A DNA stretch of 46,304 nt from Nevskia sp. (GCA_019689635.1 JADGHB010000020.1:1-46304); one strand, 5' to 3'. Positions 34,484 through 43,917 are shown, counted from the first letter of the stretch. The notes: generated from the letters alone by a model not told the origin. Numbers and translations are program-made.

Positions 34484-37246
34484 ATGCGCCTCATTCTCCC
34501 ATTGGCGGCCGCGCTTTGCCTTGCGGCCTGCGCCGGCCTCGGCAACACACCGCGCGGCAACGGCGCCCGGCTGCTGCCGGACCTCGAGCTGCCCTACACG
34601 CGCTTCACGCTGGACAACGGCCTGACCGTGATTGTGCACGAGGATCACCGCTCGCCGGTGGTGGGGATCAGCGTGTGGTACCACGTCGGCAGCAAGGACG
34701 AGCCGCCCGGCCGCCACGGCTTCGCCCACCTGTTCGAGCACTTGATGTTCGAAGGCTCGCTGCATTTCGACCGCGACTACTTCCAGGCGCTGGAACCGGC
34801 CGGCGCCACCGACATGAACGGCACCACCGACGTGGACCGCACCAACTACTTCGAAACCGTGCCGACCTCGGCGCTGGATCGCGCGTTATGGCTGGAATCC
34901 GACCGCATGGGTTACATGGCGCAGTCCATCACCCAGGCCAAGCTCGACCAGCAGCGCGGCGTGGTGGAAAACGAGAAGCGCCAGGACGAAAACCAGCCCT
35001 ACGGCAAAGTCGACGAACTCATCGCGCGCGAAACCTATCCGCCGCAGCATCCGTATTCCTGGACCACGATCGGTTCGAAAGCCGACCTCGACGCCGCCAC
35101 GCTGGACGACGTCAAAGCCTGGTTTGCGCGCTATTACGGGCCCAACAACGCGGTGCTGGCCATCGCCGGCGACGTGGACACCGCCGCGATCAAGGCCAAG
35201 GTCGAGCACTACTTCGGCGCCCTGCCGCCCGGCCCGCCGGTGGACCACGTGAAAGACTGGCCGGCCCCGCTGTCCGCGGACAAGCGGCTGCGCATTCATG
35301 ACCGCGTCCCTGCGCCGCGCGTGTACGAAGTCTGGAACGTGCCGGGCGACGGCCGGCGCGACACCGTGCTGCTGGACATGCTGGCGCAGGTGCTGGGCGG
35401 CGGCAAGGACAGCCGCCTCTATCAGCGCCTGGTCCACCGCGATCAGAGCGCGGTGGCCGTGAGCGCGGCGGTGGACGCCAACGAGATCGGCGGCCAGCTC
35501 ATGATCGTGGCCACCGCCAAGGACGCCGCCGCCGTGCCCGCCGTGGAACGGTCGATCGACGAAGAAATGCGCCGCATCCTGGAACAAGGCCCGACCCCCG
35601 ACGAGCTGCAGCGGGTGAAGATCTCCACCTACGCCGGCATGGTGCACGGGCTGGACAAGGTCGGCGGCTTCGACGGGCAGGCCGCGCTGCTCGCCGCCAA
35701 CCAGACGTTCCACGACGATCCCGGCCACTATCGCATCGAGCTCGGCTGGGAACGGGAGGCGACGCCCGCCGACGTGCGCGAGGCCGCGGCGCGCTGGCTG
35801 CGCCACGGACATCTGACGCTGGAAGTGCTGCCGCAGGCCGAGCTCGCCGCCGCGCCCGCGGACGCCGATCGCAGCCACTTGCCGGCGCTGTCCGCGCCGC
35901 CGGCGCTCAAGCTGCCGGCGCTGCAACACGACGTGCTGTCCAACGGCATGAAGATCGTGCTGGCCGAACGCCACGGCCTGCCGCAAGTCGACCTGGAACT
36001 GCTGTTCGACGCGGGACGCGCGGCCGACGCCGCCAGCGGCGCGAAATCCGGCACCAGCGCGCTGACCCTGGACATGCTCGACGAAGGCGCCGGCGAGCTC
36101 GACGCGCTCGCCATCGCGCGCCGCCAGGCGCAGCTCGGCGCCGCCATCGAGGTGAGCTTGAGCCGCGACATCTCGCGCGTGAGTCTGTCGGCGCTGTCCT
36201 CGCAGTTGCAGCCCTCGCTCGCGCTCTACGCCAAACTCGTCACCGAGCCCAGCTTCCCCGACGCCGAACTCGCGCGCGTCAAGACGCGCCTGCTGGCGGC
36301 GATCGCGCGAGAAAAATCGGAACCTTTCGGCGCCGCCCGGCGCGTGCTCTCGCGCCTGCTCTACGGCGAGCATCATCCCTACGCTTATGCCGGTCTGGGG
36401 CTGGAACGCGACGTGCAGGCCATCACGCGCGCGGACCTGGTCGCTTTCCGGCAGCGCTGGCTGCGACCGGACCGTGCCACGCTGGTGATCGTCGGCGACA
36501 CGAGCCTGGCGCAGATCAAGCCGCTGCTGGAAAACTATTTCGGCTCCTGGCGCGCGCCCGCCGAACCGCCGCCCGAGAAAAACATCGCGGCGGTGGTCGC
36601 GCCCAAAGGCCCGCGCGTGTTCCTGATCGACCGGCCCGGCGCCACGCAGTCCTTGGTGCTGGCCGCCGATTTGGCGCCGCCGGGCAACGGTCCCGAGCAG
36701 CTCGCCATGCAGACCGTCGACGCCGCGCTCGGCGGCATGTTCGATTCGCGCCTCAACCTCAAGCTGCGCGAGGAAAAGCACTGGAGCTACGGCGCCGCCG
36801 CCGCGCTGGTCGAGGCGCGCGGGCCGCAGATCTTCCTCGCTTACGCCAACGTCGAGCGCGACCACACGGCTGACGCCATGAAGGAAATGCAGCACGAGCT
36901 GAGCACGCTGCTCGGCAGCCGACCGCTGACCGCGGCGGAAATCGAGGCCGCCAAGCAGGCGCTGGTGCGCAGCCTGCCCGGCGATTTTCAGAGCACGCCG
37001 GGAGTGCTGGGCGCGATCGCGCAGCTGGTGGAATTCCAGCGGCCCGACGATTACTGGAATCGCTACGTCCCCGAAGTGGAGGGTTTGAGCGCCGAAACGC
37101 TGCAGCGCGCGGCCGCGGACATGGTCAAACCGGCCGATCTCACCTGGGTGGTGGTCGGCGATCTGTCACGCGTGGAAGCTTCGGTGCGCGCGCTGAACCT
37201 GGGCGAACCCGCCGTCCTGGACGCCGACGGCGAGCGGATACGTTAA
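34484..37246 (+). CDS. M16 family zinc protease lipoprotein
   Basis: A 920-residue pitrilysin-type protease with two M16 halves. The lipobox (LAAC, C16) places it in the periplasm or on a membrane. The active half has the inverted zinc motif HLFEH at residues 82-86 with the downstream glutamate in VVENEKRQDE. The second half starts near residue 480 and lacks the zinc motif, as usual. The substrate is unknown. It meets a small secreted protein gene tail to tail, the two stop codons sharing TTAA. Confidence 0.93.
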   Translation: MRLILPLAAALCLAACAGLGNTPRGNGARLLPDLELPYTRFTLDNGLTVIVHEDHRSPVVGISVWYHVGSKDEPPGRHGFAHLFEHLMFEGSLHFDRDYFQALEPAGATDMNGTTDVDRTNYFETVPTSALDRALWLESDRMGYMAQSITQAKLDQQRGVVENEKRQDENQPYGKVDELIARETYPPQHPYSWTTIGSKADLDAATLDDVKAWFARYYGPNNAVLAIAGDVDTAAIKAKVEHYFGALPPGPPVDHVKDWPAPLSADKRLRIHDRVPAPRVYEVWNVPGDGRRDTVLLDMLAQVLGGGKDSRLYQRLVHRDQSAVAVSAAVDANEIGGQLMIVATAKDAAAVPAVERSIDEEMRRILEQGPTPDELQRVKISTYAGMVHGLDKVGGFDGQAALLAANQTFHDDPGHYRIELGWEREATPADVREAAARWLRHGHLTLEVLPQAELAAAPADADRSHLPALSAPPALKLPALQHDVLSNGMKIVLAERHGLPQVDLELLFDAGRAADAASGAKSGTSALTLDMLDEGAGELDALAIARRQAQLGAAIEVSLSRDISRVSLSALSSQLQPSLALYAKLVTEPSFPDAELARVKTRLLAAIAREKSEPFGAARRVLSRLLYGEHHPYAYAGLGLERDVQAITRADLVAFRQRWLRPDRATLVIVGDTSLAQIKPLLENYFGSWRAPAEPPPEKNIAAVVAPKGPRVFLIDRPGATQSLVLAADLAPPGNGPEQLAMQTVDAALGGMFDSRLNLKLREEKHWSYGAAAALVEARGPQIFLAYANVERDHTADAMKEMQHELSTLLGSRPLTAAEIEAAKQALVRSLPGDFQSTPGVLGAIAQLVEFQRPDDYWNRYVPEVEGLSAETLQRAAADMVKPADLTWVVVGDLSRVEASVRALNLGEPAVLDADGERIR

Positions 37247-37551
37247 TGCGCCTCGCCGAGGGGACGGGTGAAGGTGAATTCCGCCGGCTCCAGCACCAGG
37301 CGCCGCGCCGGTCCGGAAACGTCGCCGGAAATCGCCTCGAAGGGCAGACCGGCGATGAACACCACCGTGCCGAGCACGGTGCCCGCCAAGGACAGCGGGC
37401 GCAGCACGACGAGGTCGGCGGCCATCGCGGTGGCGGAGGGCGTGGTGTCGTATTCGTCGTTGGCCATCGGCTGCGCGACCGCCGCCGCACAGACCGCCAA
37501 CAGCGCCGACGCGCCGAAGCATTTGAAACCCAGCGACTTATTAGCCCACAT
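37243..37551 (-). CDS. Small secreted or membrane protein of unknown function
   Basis: A 102-residue protein with a signal peptide (about 1-26) and a hydrophobic segment, LAGTVLGTVVFIAGLPFEAISGD, then a TRPLG ending. Proteins of this layout are conserved in gammaproteobacteria without a known role. The ATG at 37551 has a strong GGAGGG-type site on the minus strand; a longer frame adds 20 residues. A good promoter lies at 37596-37624. Confidence 0.72.
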   Translation of the reverse strand: MWANKSLGFKCFGASALLAVCAAAVAQPMANDEYDTTPSATAMAADLVVLRPLSLAGTVLGTVVFIAGLPFEAISGDVSGPARRLVLEPAEFTFTRPLGEAH

Positions 37552-37595
37552 ACCGTCTTCCCTCCCCTCCGACCGCAACGCCAGCCACGCCGGGC

Positions 37596-37624
37596 AGACT
37601 AGGCAGGGCATGGCGCAGTGTCAA
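37596..37624 (-). promoter_or_regulatory. Sigma-70 promoter of the small secreted protein
   Basis: On the minus strand a perfect TTGACA (37619-37624) is followed after 17 bases by TAGTCT (37596-37601), a weak -10. It is 45 bases before the ATG. Confidence 0.65.
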
Positions 37625-37727
37625 TCGCGACTTTACCTTACTTAAACTTCGGCGCGGCACGTAAGGCTCGATCGCGCCTTATAGTTACCCGAGATTTCCT
37701 GACCGCCGGCGATGGCCGACCTGAGCG

Positions 37728-38669
37728 ATGACGAGCCGTCCGGGATTCGAGCACGAGCATGAACCGCCCACCTTCCGGCGGGTGTTCGTGGTCGGCTGCC
37801 AGCGCTCCGGCACCACGGTCATCCAATCCGCGCTGGCGCGGGCCAGCGGGCTGTTCACCCTGCCGGAGACGCATTACTTCCTCGACCTGCTCGGCGGCAT
37901 CGAGGAATGGGTCAAGGGCGACGAGGCCGCCTTCCAGCGCAAGGTGCGCAGCCGCCTGCGGCTCGCCCGCGGACGCACGCACCGCGAGATGCGGCGCGAT
38001 CTCGGCTTCATCCTCGACAAACCCGAACTCGGCTTGCGCCTGCGGCGTCACCTGCGCGGTGCCGCTTATGCCCGCGCTTTCGCCCCGCTGATGGACCAGG
38101 CCGCGCAGCGGCTGGGTTACGGCGGCTGGATCGAGAAATCGCCGGATCACCTCGCCTACATCGAATACATCCGCCGCTTCATCCCCGACGCCCGCTTCGT
38201 GCACGTGCTGCGCAACGGCGAGGACGTGATCGCCTCGGTGATCGACGCCGAAACCCGCTATGCGGACGCAGGCATCTTCCGCGGCGGCATCGCTTACTGG
38301 ATCGAACGCTGGAACCGCGCCGTGGCGACCAGTCTGCGTTACGCCGGCCAGCCGGGGCATTGGGTGCTGCCGCTCGAGGATTTCCTGGTGCGGCCGCAGG
38401 CGACGATGCGCGCGGCCTGCGATTTCCTCGGACTGCCGCCCGGCGCGGCGGACGGGCGCTGGAACTGGCGCAACGTCGCGGATATCGAGCGACAACCCTG
38501 GAAGTCCGCCGCGGTGGATGGCAAAGTACGGCCGCCGATCCGCAAGTTCGAACGAATGTTCGGAATCGAATTGAGAAACCGCATCCGCGCGCAGCTGCGC
38601 GACTACGCGCAGATCGTGGCTCAGCTCCAACCTTTCTTGCACCGCTCCGCCGCCGGCCTGCGTGCCTGA
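37728..38669 (+). CDS. Sulfotransferase family protein
   Basis: A 313-residue enzyme of the PAPS-dependent sulfotransferase family. The phosphosulfate-binding loop is GCQRSGTT at residues 23-30, and the 3'-phosphate-binding region is VLRNGEDVIASVID. It probably adds sulfate to a sugar or other small acceptor. It leads a run of glycosyltransferase genes; its 3' end overlaps the next gene by 8 bases. A -10-like TATAGT lies at 37680-37685 with no clear -35. Confidence 0.86.
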   Translation: MTSRPGFEHEHEPPTFRRVFVVGCQRSGTTVIQSALARASGLFTLPETHYFLDLLGGIEEWVKGDEAAFQRKVRSRLRLARGRTHREMRRDLGFILDKPELGLRLRRHLRGAAYARAFAPLMDQAAQRLGYGGWIEKSPDHLAYIEYIRRFIPDARFVHVLRNGEDVIASVIDAETRYADAGIFRGGIAYWIERWNRAVATSLRYAGQPGHWVLPLEDFLVRPQATMRAACDFLGLPPGAADGRWNWRNVADIERQPWKSAAVDGKVRPPIRKFERMFGIELRNRIRAQLRDYAQIVAQLQPFLHRSAAGLRA

Positions 38670-39741
38670 ACCCTTGGTCCTGTTCGTCCCGCTGTACGGC
38701 GGCGGCGGCACCGGCGAGTTCGTGCGGGCGGTGAGCCTGGCGCAGGCGCTGGCCCGGCGCGCGCCGCGCACGCGCATCGAATTCCTGCTGCCGGGCGGGC
38801 CGGGCACGCGCCACGACGTGCCCTTTCCCCATCTCATCCACGATGGCCCGCCGCAGACCAAGGGCGAATTCGACCGCGCCACGCTGGCGCGTTTGCGGCC
38901 GGATCTGGCGATCTTCGACTCCGGCTGCCGCACGGCCACCTTGCGCTGCTGCCGTCGTCTGGGCATCCGCAGCGCGTACGTCAGCGACCGCGCCGGCACC
39001 CGCCGCAAGGCCTTCCGGCTCGACTGGCTGCCGCTGCTGGATGCGCATTGGCATCAGCGCGAGCTGTTGACGGCGCCGGCATTCACCCTCACGCAGCGTC
39101 TCCTCGCCCGCTTCGGTCGCGCGCGCCGGCTGGCGTTCGACCTGTGCGGCTCGGAGGAAGGCGCGGACTGGAACGCGCTGCCGGAGCCCTGGCGCCAACG
39201 GCTGCAACGACCGTTCGTCCTGTTCGCGCCGGGCGGCGGCGGCTATCGCGTCGAGGGCCGGCCGGTCGGAGAGATTTTTCTGCACGCCGCAGAAGCCCTG
39301 CACGCAGCCTGCGGCGTGGAATGCCTGACCCTGACCGGAGCGCTGACCCCGGAAACGGCGGCACAGGCGCGCCACACTCTCGCGCGGCCGACGCTTCCTC
39401 AACCGCTGTACCTCGCACTGCTGCGTCGCGCCCAACTGGTGATCACCAACGGCGGCCAGGGCTTGCATCAGGCCCTGGCGGCGGGCGCCGTGTGCGTGTG
39501 CGCTCCGCTGGGCGGCGACGATCAGCCGGGGCGTATCGCGGTTTATGCGCGACGCGGTTGGATCCTGGCGGCGCCGCCCCGGGCAGAAGATTTGTGTCGA
39601 ACCGCCCTCGAGTTGTTGCACAATGCCGCCGCGCGCGCCGCCCTACGAGCGCGCGTGGGTGCGCTGTCACTGGTCAACGGCATTCCACTGATGGTGGACG
39701 AAATTGAGCGTCTCCTGCACTCCGGCGGCAGCCCGCGCTGA
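38662..39741 (+). CDS. Glycosyltransferase (MurG/GT28-like fold)
   Basis: A 359-residue probable GT-B glycosyltransferase. The start has the glycine-rich PLYGGGGTGEFVRA loop, and the C-terminal half has VITNGGQGLHQALAAG followed by PLGGDDQPGRI, the nucleotide-sugar region of the MurG/UDP-glycosyltransferase group. The GTG start overlaps the sulfotransferase gene by 8 bases. The acceptor and donor are unknown; the context suggests a surface glycan. Confidence 0.78.
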   Translation: MPEPLVLFVPLYGGGGTGEFVRAVSLAQALARRAPRTRIEFLLPGGPGTRHDVPFPHLIHDGPPQTKGEFDRATLARLRPDLAIFDSGCRTATLRCCRRLGIRSAYVSDRAGTRRKAFRLDWLPLLDAHWHQRELLTAPAFTLTQRLLARFGRARRLAFDLCGSEEGADWNALPEPWRQRLQRPFVLFAPGGGGYRVEGRPVGEIFLHAAEALHAACGVECLTLTGALTPETAAQARHTLARPTLPQPLYLALLRRAQLVITNGGQGLHQALAAGAVCVCAPLGGDDQPGRIAVYARRGWILAAPPRAEDLCRTALELLHNAAARAALRARVGALSLVNGIPLMVDEIERLLHSGGSPR

Positions 39742-40651
39742 ACCTTCATTCTCGGTCGTCGTCACCAACTACAACTACGAGCGCTACGTGCGCGAAGCGG
39801 TGGACAGCGCGCTAGCGCAGACGCTGTCGCCCCTGGAAATCGTGGTGGTGGACGACGGATCGACCGACGGCTCCCGCGCCCTGCTGCAATCCGCCTACGG
39901 CACACATCCCAAAGTCCGGCTGCTGTTCCAGGACAATGGCGGGGTGTTGCGCGCGTTCCGCAACGGCGTCTCGGCCTGCCGAGGAGAGGTGATTTGCTTC
40001 CTCGATGCCGACGACCTGTGGCTTCCCGGCCATCTCGAAGCCCTCGCCCGGGCCTATCGCAGCGTGCCCGCGCCGGATTTCGTGTTCACCAATCTGCGTT
40101 ATATCGGACTGCGCGAGGGCCTGTTTCTCAGCCCGCGCCAAGACCGCGATCTCGGCCTGACCGCCTTGGCGACGGTCTTTTTGCGCGGATGGTACGGGGC
40201 GCCGACCTCCGCGCTGTCGCTGAAACGCGAGCTGGCGCTGCGCGTGCTCGATCTGCCGCAGGATTTCGATCCGGATTGGCTCAACTGCACCGACAATCTT
40301 CTGATCCACGGCGCCGGGATTCTGGGTGCGCACAAAAAATTCCTCGCCGCGCCGACCGTGCTCTACCGCATCCACGGCCAGAACGATTCGCTGGCGCGGC
40401 GCGCCGACCCGCTCCACGACCTGCGCCATCTCTACCGGGTCCAACGCCTGATCGCGCATTACGCGCGCGCGCGCGGCTTCGATCGCGAGAGCCTGCGCCT
40501 GGTCAAGGATGAATTCAAAACCAAACCGCAGCCGACCGCCCAGGATCTCAAGGTCTATCTGCGGCTGGTATGGCGCTCGCCGTACGGACTGTTCAAACGC
40601 CTGGAGCTGAGCGTCTCGCTCCTGGCCCGTTACTGTGGCTGGCGCCGCTGA
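39704..40651 (+). CDS. Family 2 glycosyltransferase
   Basis: A 315-residue inverting glycosyltransferase with a GT-A fold. Family 2 features are SVVVTNYNYERYVREAVDSA, VVVDDGSTDGSRALL, and the metal-binding DADD in VICFLDADDLW. The start is an unusual TTG at 39704 that overlaps the previous gene by 38 bases; no ATG or GTG is placed better. It lies 2 bases before the heptosyltransferase-like gene. Confidence 0.88.
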   Translation: MSVSCTPAAARAEPSFSVVVTNYNYERYVREAVDSALAQTLSPLEIVVVDDGSTDGSRALLQSAYGTHPKVRLLFQDNGGVLRAFRNGVSACRGEVICFLDADDLWLPGHLEALARAYRSVPAPDFVFTNLRYIGLREGLFLSPRQDRDLGLTALATVFLRGWYGAPTSALSLKRELALRVLDLPQDFDPDWLNCTDNLLIHGAGILGAHKKFLAAPTVLYRIHGQNDSLARRADPLHDLRHLYRVQRLIAHYARARGFDRESLRLVKDEFKTKPQPTAQDLKVYLRLVWRSPYGLFKRLELSVSLLARYCGWRR

Positions 40652-40653
40652 GC

Positions 40654-41706
40654 ATGGCGCCGCCGCGCAAGCTGCTGGTCCTGGACCTGGGCGGCCTGGG
40701 CGACGAGGTCCACCTGCTGCCGGCGCTGTGGGCGCTGCGCAACCAGTGGCCGCAGGCCGAACTGCACGTCCTGGTCAATGCCCATGTCACGGGCTTGTTC
40801 AAGCTCACGCCCTGGGTGAACCGCGTGTGGGGCTATGCCAAACCGCGCACGCGCCGATTCGGCGACTGGCGGCGCTGGGCGCGCCGCTTGCGTGCCGAGC
40901 GCTACGACCTGGCGCTGGACCTCAAGGCCACCGATCGCTCTTCGCTGCTGACGTTTTTCAGCGGCGCGCGTCTGCGCATCGGCCGCCGGCCGGCCGACGG
41001 CGGACCGCCGGGCTGGCGGTTTTTGTTCCACCGCGTGGTACAGACGCCTTACTACACCGAACCGATGTATTGGCAAAAATGGCGCTGCGTCAAACAGCTC
41101 GGCTGCGCCGGCGAACGACCGGAGTTCCGCTTCGTCATCGAGCCGCGGCTGCGGCGCGAGCTGGGCATCGGCGCGGACGACGAGCATGGCTATCTGCACC
41201 TCAGCCCCTGCACCACGGCCCCCGCACGCGAGCTGCCCATCGCCCAGCTCGCCGAGCTGATCGAGGCCTTGCGCGCGGATTTTCCGGGATTGCGCCTGGC
41301 GCTGTCCTGCGCGCCCAGCGAGCGCGAGCGCGAGCGGCTTGCGGAGCTGGTCGGGCGTCTGCAAAGCCCGCCCTGGAAAATCTTCGCCGGCACCCTGGGC
41401 ATCGACCAGCTCGCCGCGCTGATTCAGACCTGCGCGCTCAACCTGTGCGGCGACACCGGCAGCCTGCATCTGGCGATGATGACCGGCGCCCCGGCGCTGG
41501 CCTGGTTCCGCCATCACCGCGGCGAGAAGGAATGGATTCCCGAAGGAGCGCAGTACCGCGTGCTGATCGCGCCGGACGCGGCTCCGCGCGACGCCCTGTA
41601 CGGCCTGGCCACCGCGCAGCTGCGCGCCGCCGCGCGCGAAATCCTCAACCGAGTTCCGAGCGCGGCGGCCGCTGCACCAGCCGGTGCAGCGCCTCCATCG
41701 GCGTGA
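40654..41706 (+). CDS. Glycosyltransferase family 9 (heptosyltransferase-like)
   Basis: A 350-residue GT-B enzyme of the family that adds heptose to lipopolysaccharide core. KLLVLDLGGLGDEVHLLPAL opens the protein, and CGDTGSLHLAMMTGAPAL is the usual donor-binding region. I start it at the ATG at 40654, two bases after the previous stop; a frame further upstream is a shadow. Its last 62 bases overlap the 3' end of the convergent gpsA, an unusually long overlap. The tail after residue 340 is alanine-proline-rich and probably non-essential. Confidence 0.87.
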   Translation: MAPPRKLLVLDLGGLGDEVHLLPALWALRNQWPQAELHVLVNAHVTGLFKLTPWVNRVWGYAKPRTRRFGDWRRWARRLRAERYDLALDLKATDRSSLLTFFSGARLRIGRRPADGGPPGWRFLFHRVVQTPYYTEPMYWQKWRCVKQLGCAGERPEFRFVIEPRLRRELGIGADDEHGYLHLSPCTTAPARELPIAQLAELIEALRADFPGLRLALSCAPSERERERLAELVGRLQSPPWKIFAGTLGIDQLAALIQTCALNLCGDTGSLHLAMMTGAPALAWFRHHRGEKEWIPEGAQYRVLIAPDAAPRDALYGLATAQLRAAAREILNRVPSAAAAAPAGAAPPSA

Positions 41707-42664
41707 GTCCGCCCGCCAGCACTTCGGCGGCGACTTCGTGCAGCGGCATCTCCACGCCGTGCGCGCGTGCCAGCCGCACCACTTCCGGCGCGGCGCGCAC
41801 GCCCTCGATCACGCCCTCGATCGCGGCGCGCGCTTGTTCGGGCGGCTGTCCGCGGCCCAGCGCCAGTCCGAAGCGCCGGTTGCGCGACTGGTCGTCGGTG
41901 CAGGTCAGCACCACGTCGCCCAGACCCGACAGGCCCATCAGGGTCTCGGGCCGCGCGCCCAGCGCCGCGCCCAACCGCGCCAGCTCGTTGAGACCGCGCG
42001 TGATCATCGCCGCGCGGGTGTTGGCGCCCAGGCCCAGGCCGTCGGCGATGCCCACCGCGATGGCCAGGACGTTCTTGGCCGCGCCGCCGATCTCCACGCC
42101 GATCACGTCGTCCGAGGTATAAGCGCGGAAACCATCGCCGTGCAGCCGTTGCGCCAGGCGCTCGGCCAAGCCGGCGTCGCGCGAGGCCACCGTCACCGCG
42201 GTGGGCAGACCCAGCGCCAGCTCGCGCGCGAAGGTCGGGCCGGACACCGCTGCCATCGGCCGCCGATCGCCGAGCGTTTCGGCGATCACCTGGTGGGCGA
42301 GCTTGCCGCTGCCCGGCTCCAGACCCTTGCAGGCGCAGGCCACACCCTGTTCGGGCCGCAGGCACGGCGCGAGGCGTTGGCAGGTCTCGCGCAGCGCGGC
42401 GCTGGGCGTGGCGATCAAAAGGTCGCCGGATGCGGCGACCGCGCGCTCGAGATCGGCGGTGGCAACCAGCGAAGCGGGGAACGGGCAGCCGCGCAGGCGT
42501 CGGGCGTTCTCGCGCGAGGCCTGCAAAGTCGCCATCGCGGCGACGTCGCGACCCCAGAGAAATCCCGCCGCGCCACGGCGGGTCAAGTGGATGGCGAGCG
42601 CGGTGCCGAAAGCGCCCGCGCCGATGACCGCAACCGGCTTACTGGACGTGGGCGATGCCGCCAT
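41645..42664 (-). CDS. gpsA: NAD(P)+-dependent glycerol-3-phosphate dehydrogenase
   Basis: A 339-residue enzyme that makes sn-glycerol 3-phosphate for phospholipid synthesis. The nucleotide-binding AVIGAGAFGTALAIHL is near residue 12, with AVSGPTFARELALG and the substrate/catalytic GGAAKNVLAIAVGI. The ATG at 42664 overlaps the secB 3' end by 26 bases; the longer frame upstream only shadows secB. It ends the conserved rhodanese-grxC-secB-gpsA run. Confidence 0.96.
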   Translation of the reverse strand: MAASPTSSKPVAVIGAGAFGTALAIHLTRRGAAGFLWGRDVAAMATLQASRENARRLRGCPFPASLVATADLERAVAASGDLLIATPSAALRETCQRLAPCLRPEQGVACACKGLEPGSGKLAHQVIAETLGDRRPMAAVSGPTFARELALGLPTAVTVASRDAGLAERLAQRLHGDGFRAYTSDDVIGVEIGGAAKNVLAIAVGIADGLGLGANTRAAMITRGLNELARLGAALGARPETLMGLSGLGDVVLTCTDDQSRNRRFGLALGRGQPPEQARAAIEGVIEGVRAAPEVVRLARAHGVEMPLHEVAAEVLAGGLTPMEALHRLVQRPPRSELG

Positions 42665-43130
42665 CGTCCGGTTTGCCAGCGCCGGCTTGCGCGCGCGCCG
42701 CGTATTCGGCGAACAGGGCTTCGAAGTTGATCGGTTGCAAGAGCAGCGGCGGGAAACCTCCGCGCTGCACCAGGTCCGCCACCGTCTCGCGCGCGAAGGG
42801 GAACACCACACCTGGACAGTGGCCAGCCAGCACCGCCTGGGTCTCCCGCTCGTTGGCGAAGCCCTGCAACTGGAATACGCCCGCCTGCTGCACTTCGACG
42901 AGAAAACCGACCGCGTTTTCGTCCAGCTTGGCGGTCACCGTGACCTTCAGCGTCACCTGGTAGAGGTTGTCCCCCAGCGCATTGGCGGAAGTGCCGATTT
43001 CCACGTCCATCTTCGGGTTCCACGGCCGCGCGAAAACCTGCGGCGCCAGCGGCACTTCCAGGGAAGCGTCCTTGAGATAAATCCGCTGCAGCAGCACCTG
43101 GCGCTGGGGCGGAGGCGTGTTTTCGGCCAT
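42639..43130 (-). CDS. secB: Protein-export chaperone SecB
   Basis: A 163-residue cytoplasmic chaperone that holds preproteins for SecA. It shows the family sequence LKDASLEVPLAPQVF, NLYQVTLKVTVTAKL, and the CPGVVFPFARETVADLVQRGGFPPL region (shown in part). The start at 43130 opens with MAENTPPP; a longer frame upstream has no family support. It lies between grxC and gpsA as is normal in this class. Confidence 0.96.
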   Translation of the reverse strand: MAENTPPPQRQVLLQRIYLKDASLEVPLAPQVFARPWNPKMDVEIGTSANALGDNLYQVTLKVTVTAKLDENAVGFLVEVQQAGVFQLQGFANERETQAVLAGHCPGVVFPFARETVADLVQRGGFPPLLLQPINFEALFAEYAARAQAGAGKPDDGGIAHVQ

Positions 43131-43167
43131 AGGGTCTCGTCGTCGAAAGAAGAAAAAAGATGCGCGC

Positions 43168-43428
43168 TCAGGGACCGCGCAGCAGCGGATCGAGCAAGCC
43201 TTGGCGCTCCAGCGCGGCGAGGTCCTCGTAGCCGCCGACGTGATGCTCGCCGACAAAGATCTGCGGCACCGTGCGGCGACCGCCGGAACGGGCCAGCATC
43301 TCGGCGCGGCGCGCGGCGTCGGCGTCGATCAGCACTTCCTCGTAGGGTACACCCTTGTTCGCCAGCAGGCGCTTGGCCAGCATGCAATAGGGGCAGATGC
43401 GCGAGCTGTAAACCAGGACCGGCTTCAC
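43168..43428 (-). CDS. grxC: Glutaredoxin 3
   Basis: An 86-residue glutaredoxin with the active site CPYC at residues 12-15, the TVPQIF cis-proline region, and GGYEDLAALE. It reduces disulfides with glutathione in the cytoplasm. It lies 7 bases after the rhodanese gene and 37 before secB. Confidence 0.96.
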   Translation of the reverse strand: MKPVLVYSSRICPYCMLAKRLLANKGVPYEEVLIDADAARRAEMLARSGGRRTVPQIFVGEHHVGGYEDLAALERQGLLDPLLRGP

Positions 43429-43435
43429 GGGCGCT

Positions 43436-43861
43436 TTACTTCGAGGTGACCGGGAGGTTGCTGTTCAGCCAGCCATTGAGGCCGCCGCGCAGGGGATAGA
43501 CCTCGACGAAGCCGAGCTTGCGCAGCTTCTGCGCCGCCTCGAGCGCCGCGCCGCCCAAGGCGCAATACACCAGCACCGGGCGTTGCCGCTCCTTGGCCAG
43601 CTCGCCGATGCGCTCCTCCAGCTTGGCGAGCGGCAGGTTGACGGCATTGAGCAAATGCCCTTTCTTGTAATCCGCTGGCGCGCGCACGTCGATGACCAGC
43701 GGCTCGCGGTCGTTGATCAGACGCACCGCTTCGATCGGGCCGAGCCGCACCCCGCCGCTCAAGTGGCCGTGCAGCTCGTTGGCGAGAAACAGCACCAGCA
43801 GGACGCCCAGAGCGACGAACAGATAGACGTGATGGTGAAAAAATTCGAGGAACTGCGCCAT
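43436..43861 (-). CDS. Membrane-anchored rhodanese-like protein (YibN-like)
   Basis: A 141-residue protein with one N-terminal membrane helix (about residues 11-28) and a rhodanese domain with the catalytic cysteine C100 in VLVYCALGGAA. It resembles E. coli YibN, which is linked to the Sec machinery and lies in the same order before grxC-secB-gpsA. The sulfur acceptor is unknown. It is divergent from envC. Confidence 0.92.
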   Translation of the reverse strand: MAQFLEFFHHHVYLFVALGVLLVLFLANELHGHLSGGVRLGPIEAVRLINDREPLVIDVRAPADYKKGHLLNAVNLPLAKLEERIGELAKERQRPVLVYCALGGAALEAAQKLRKLGFVEVYPLRGGLNGWLNSNLPVTSK

Positions 43862-43917
43862 GGGCCTTAGGAAAGCTCGCGCCGGACATCTGCCGCTGTC
43901 ATTATCGCATTCACCGC

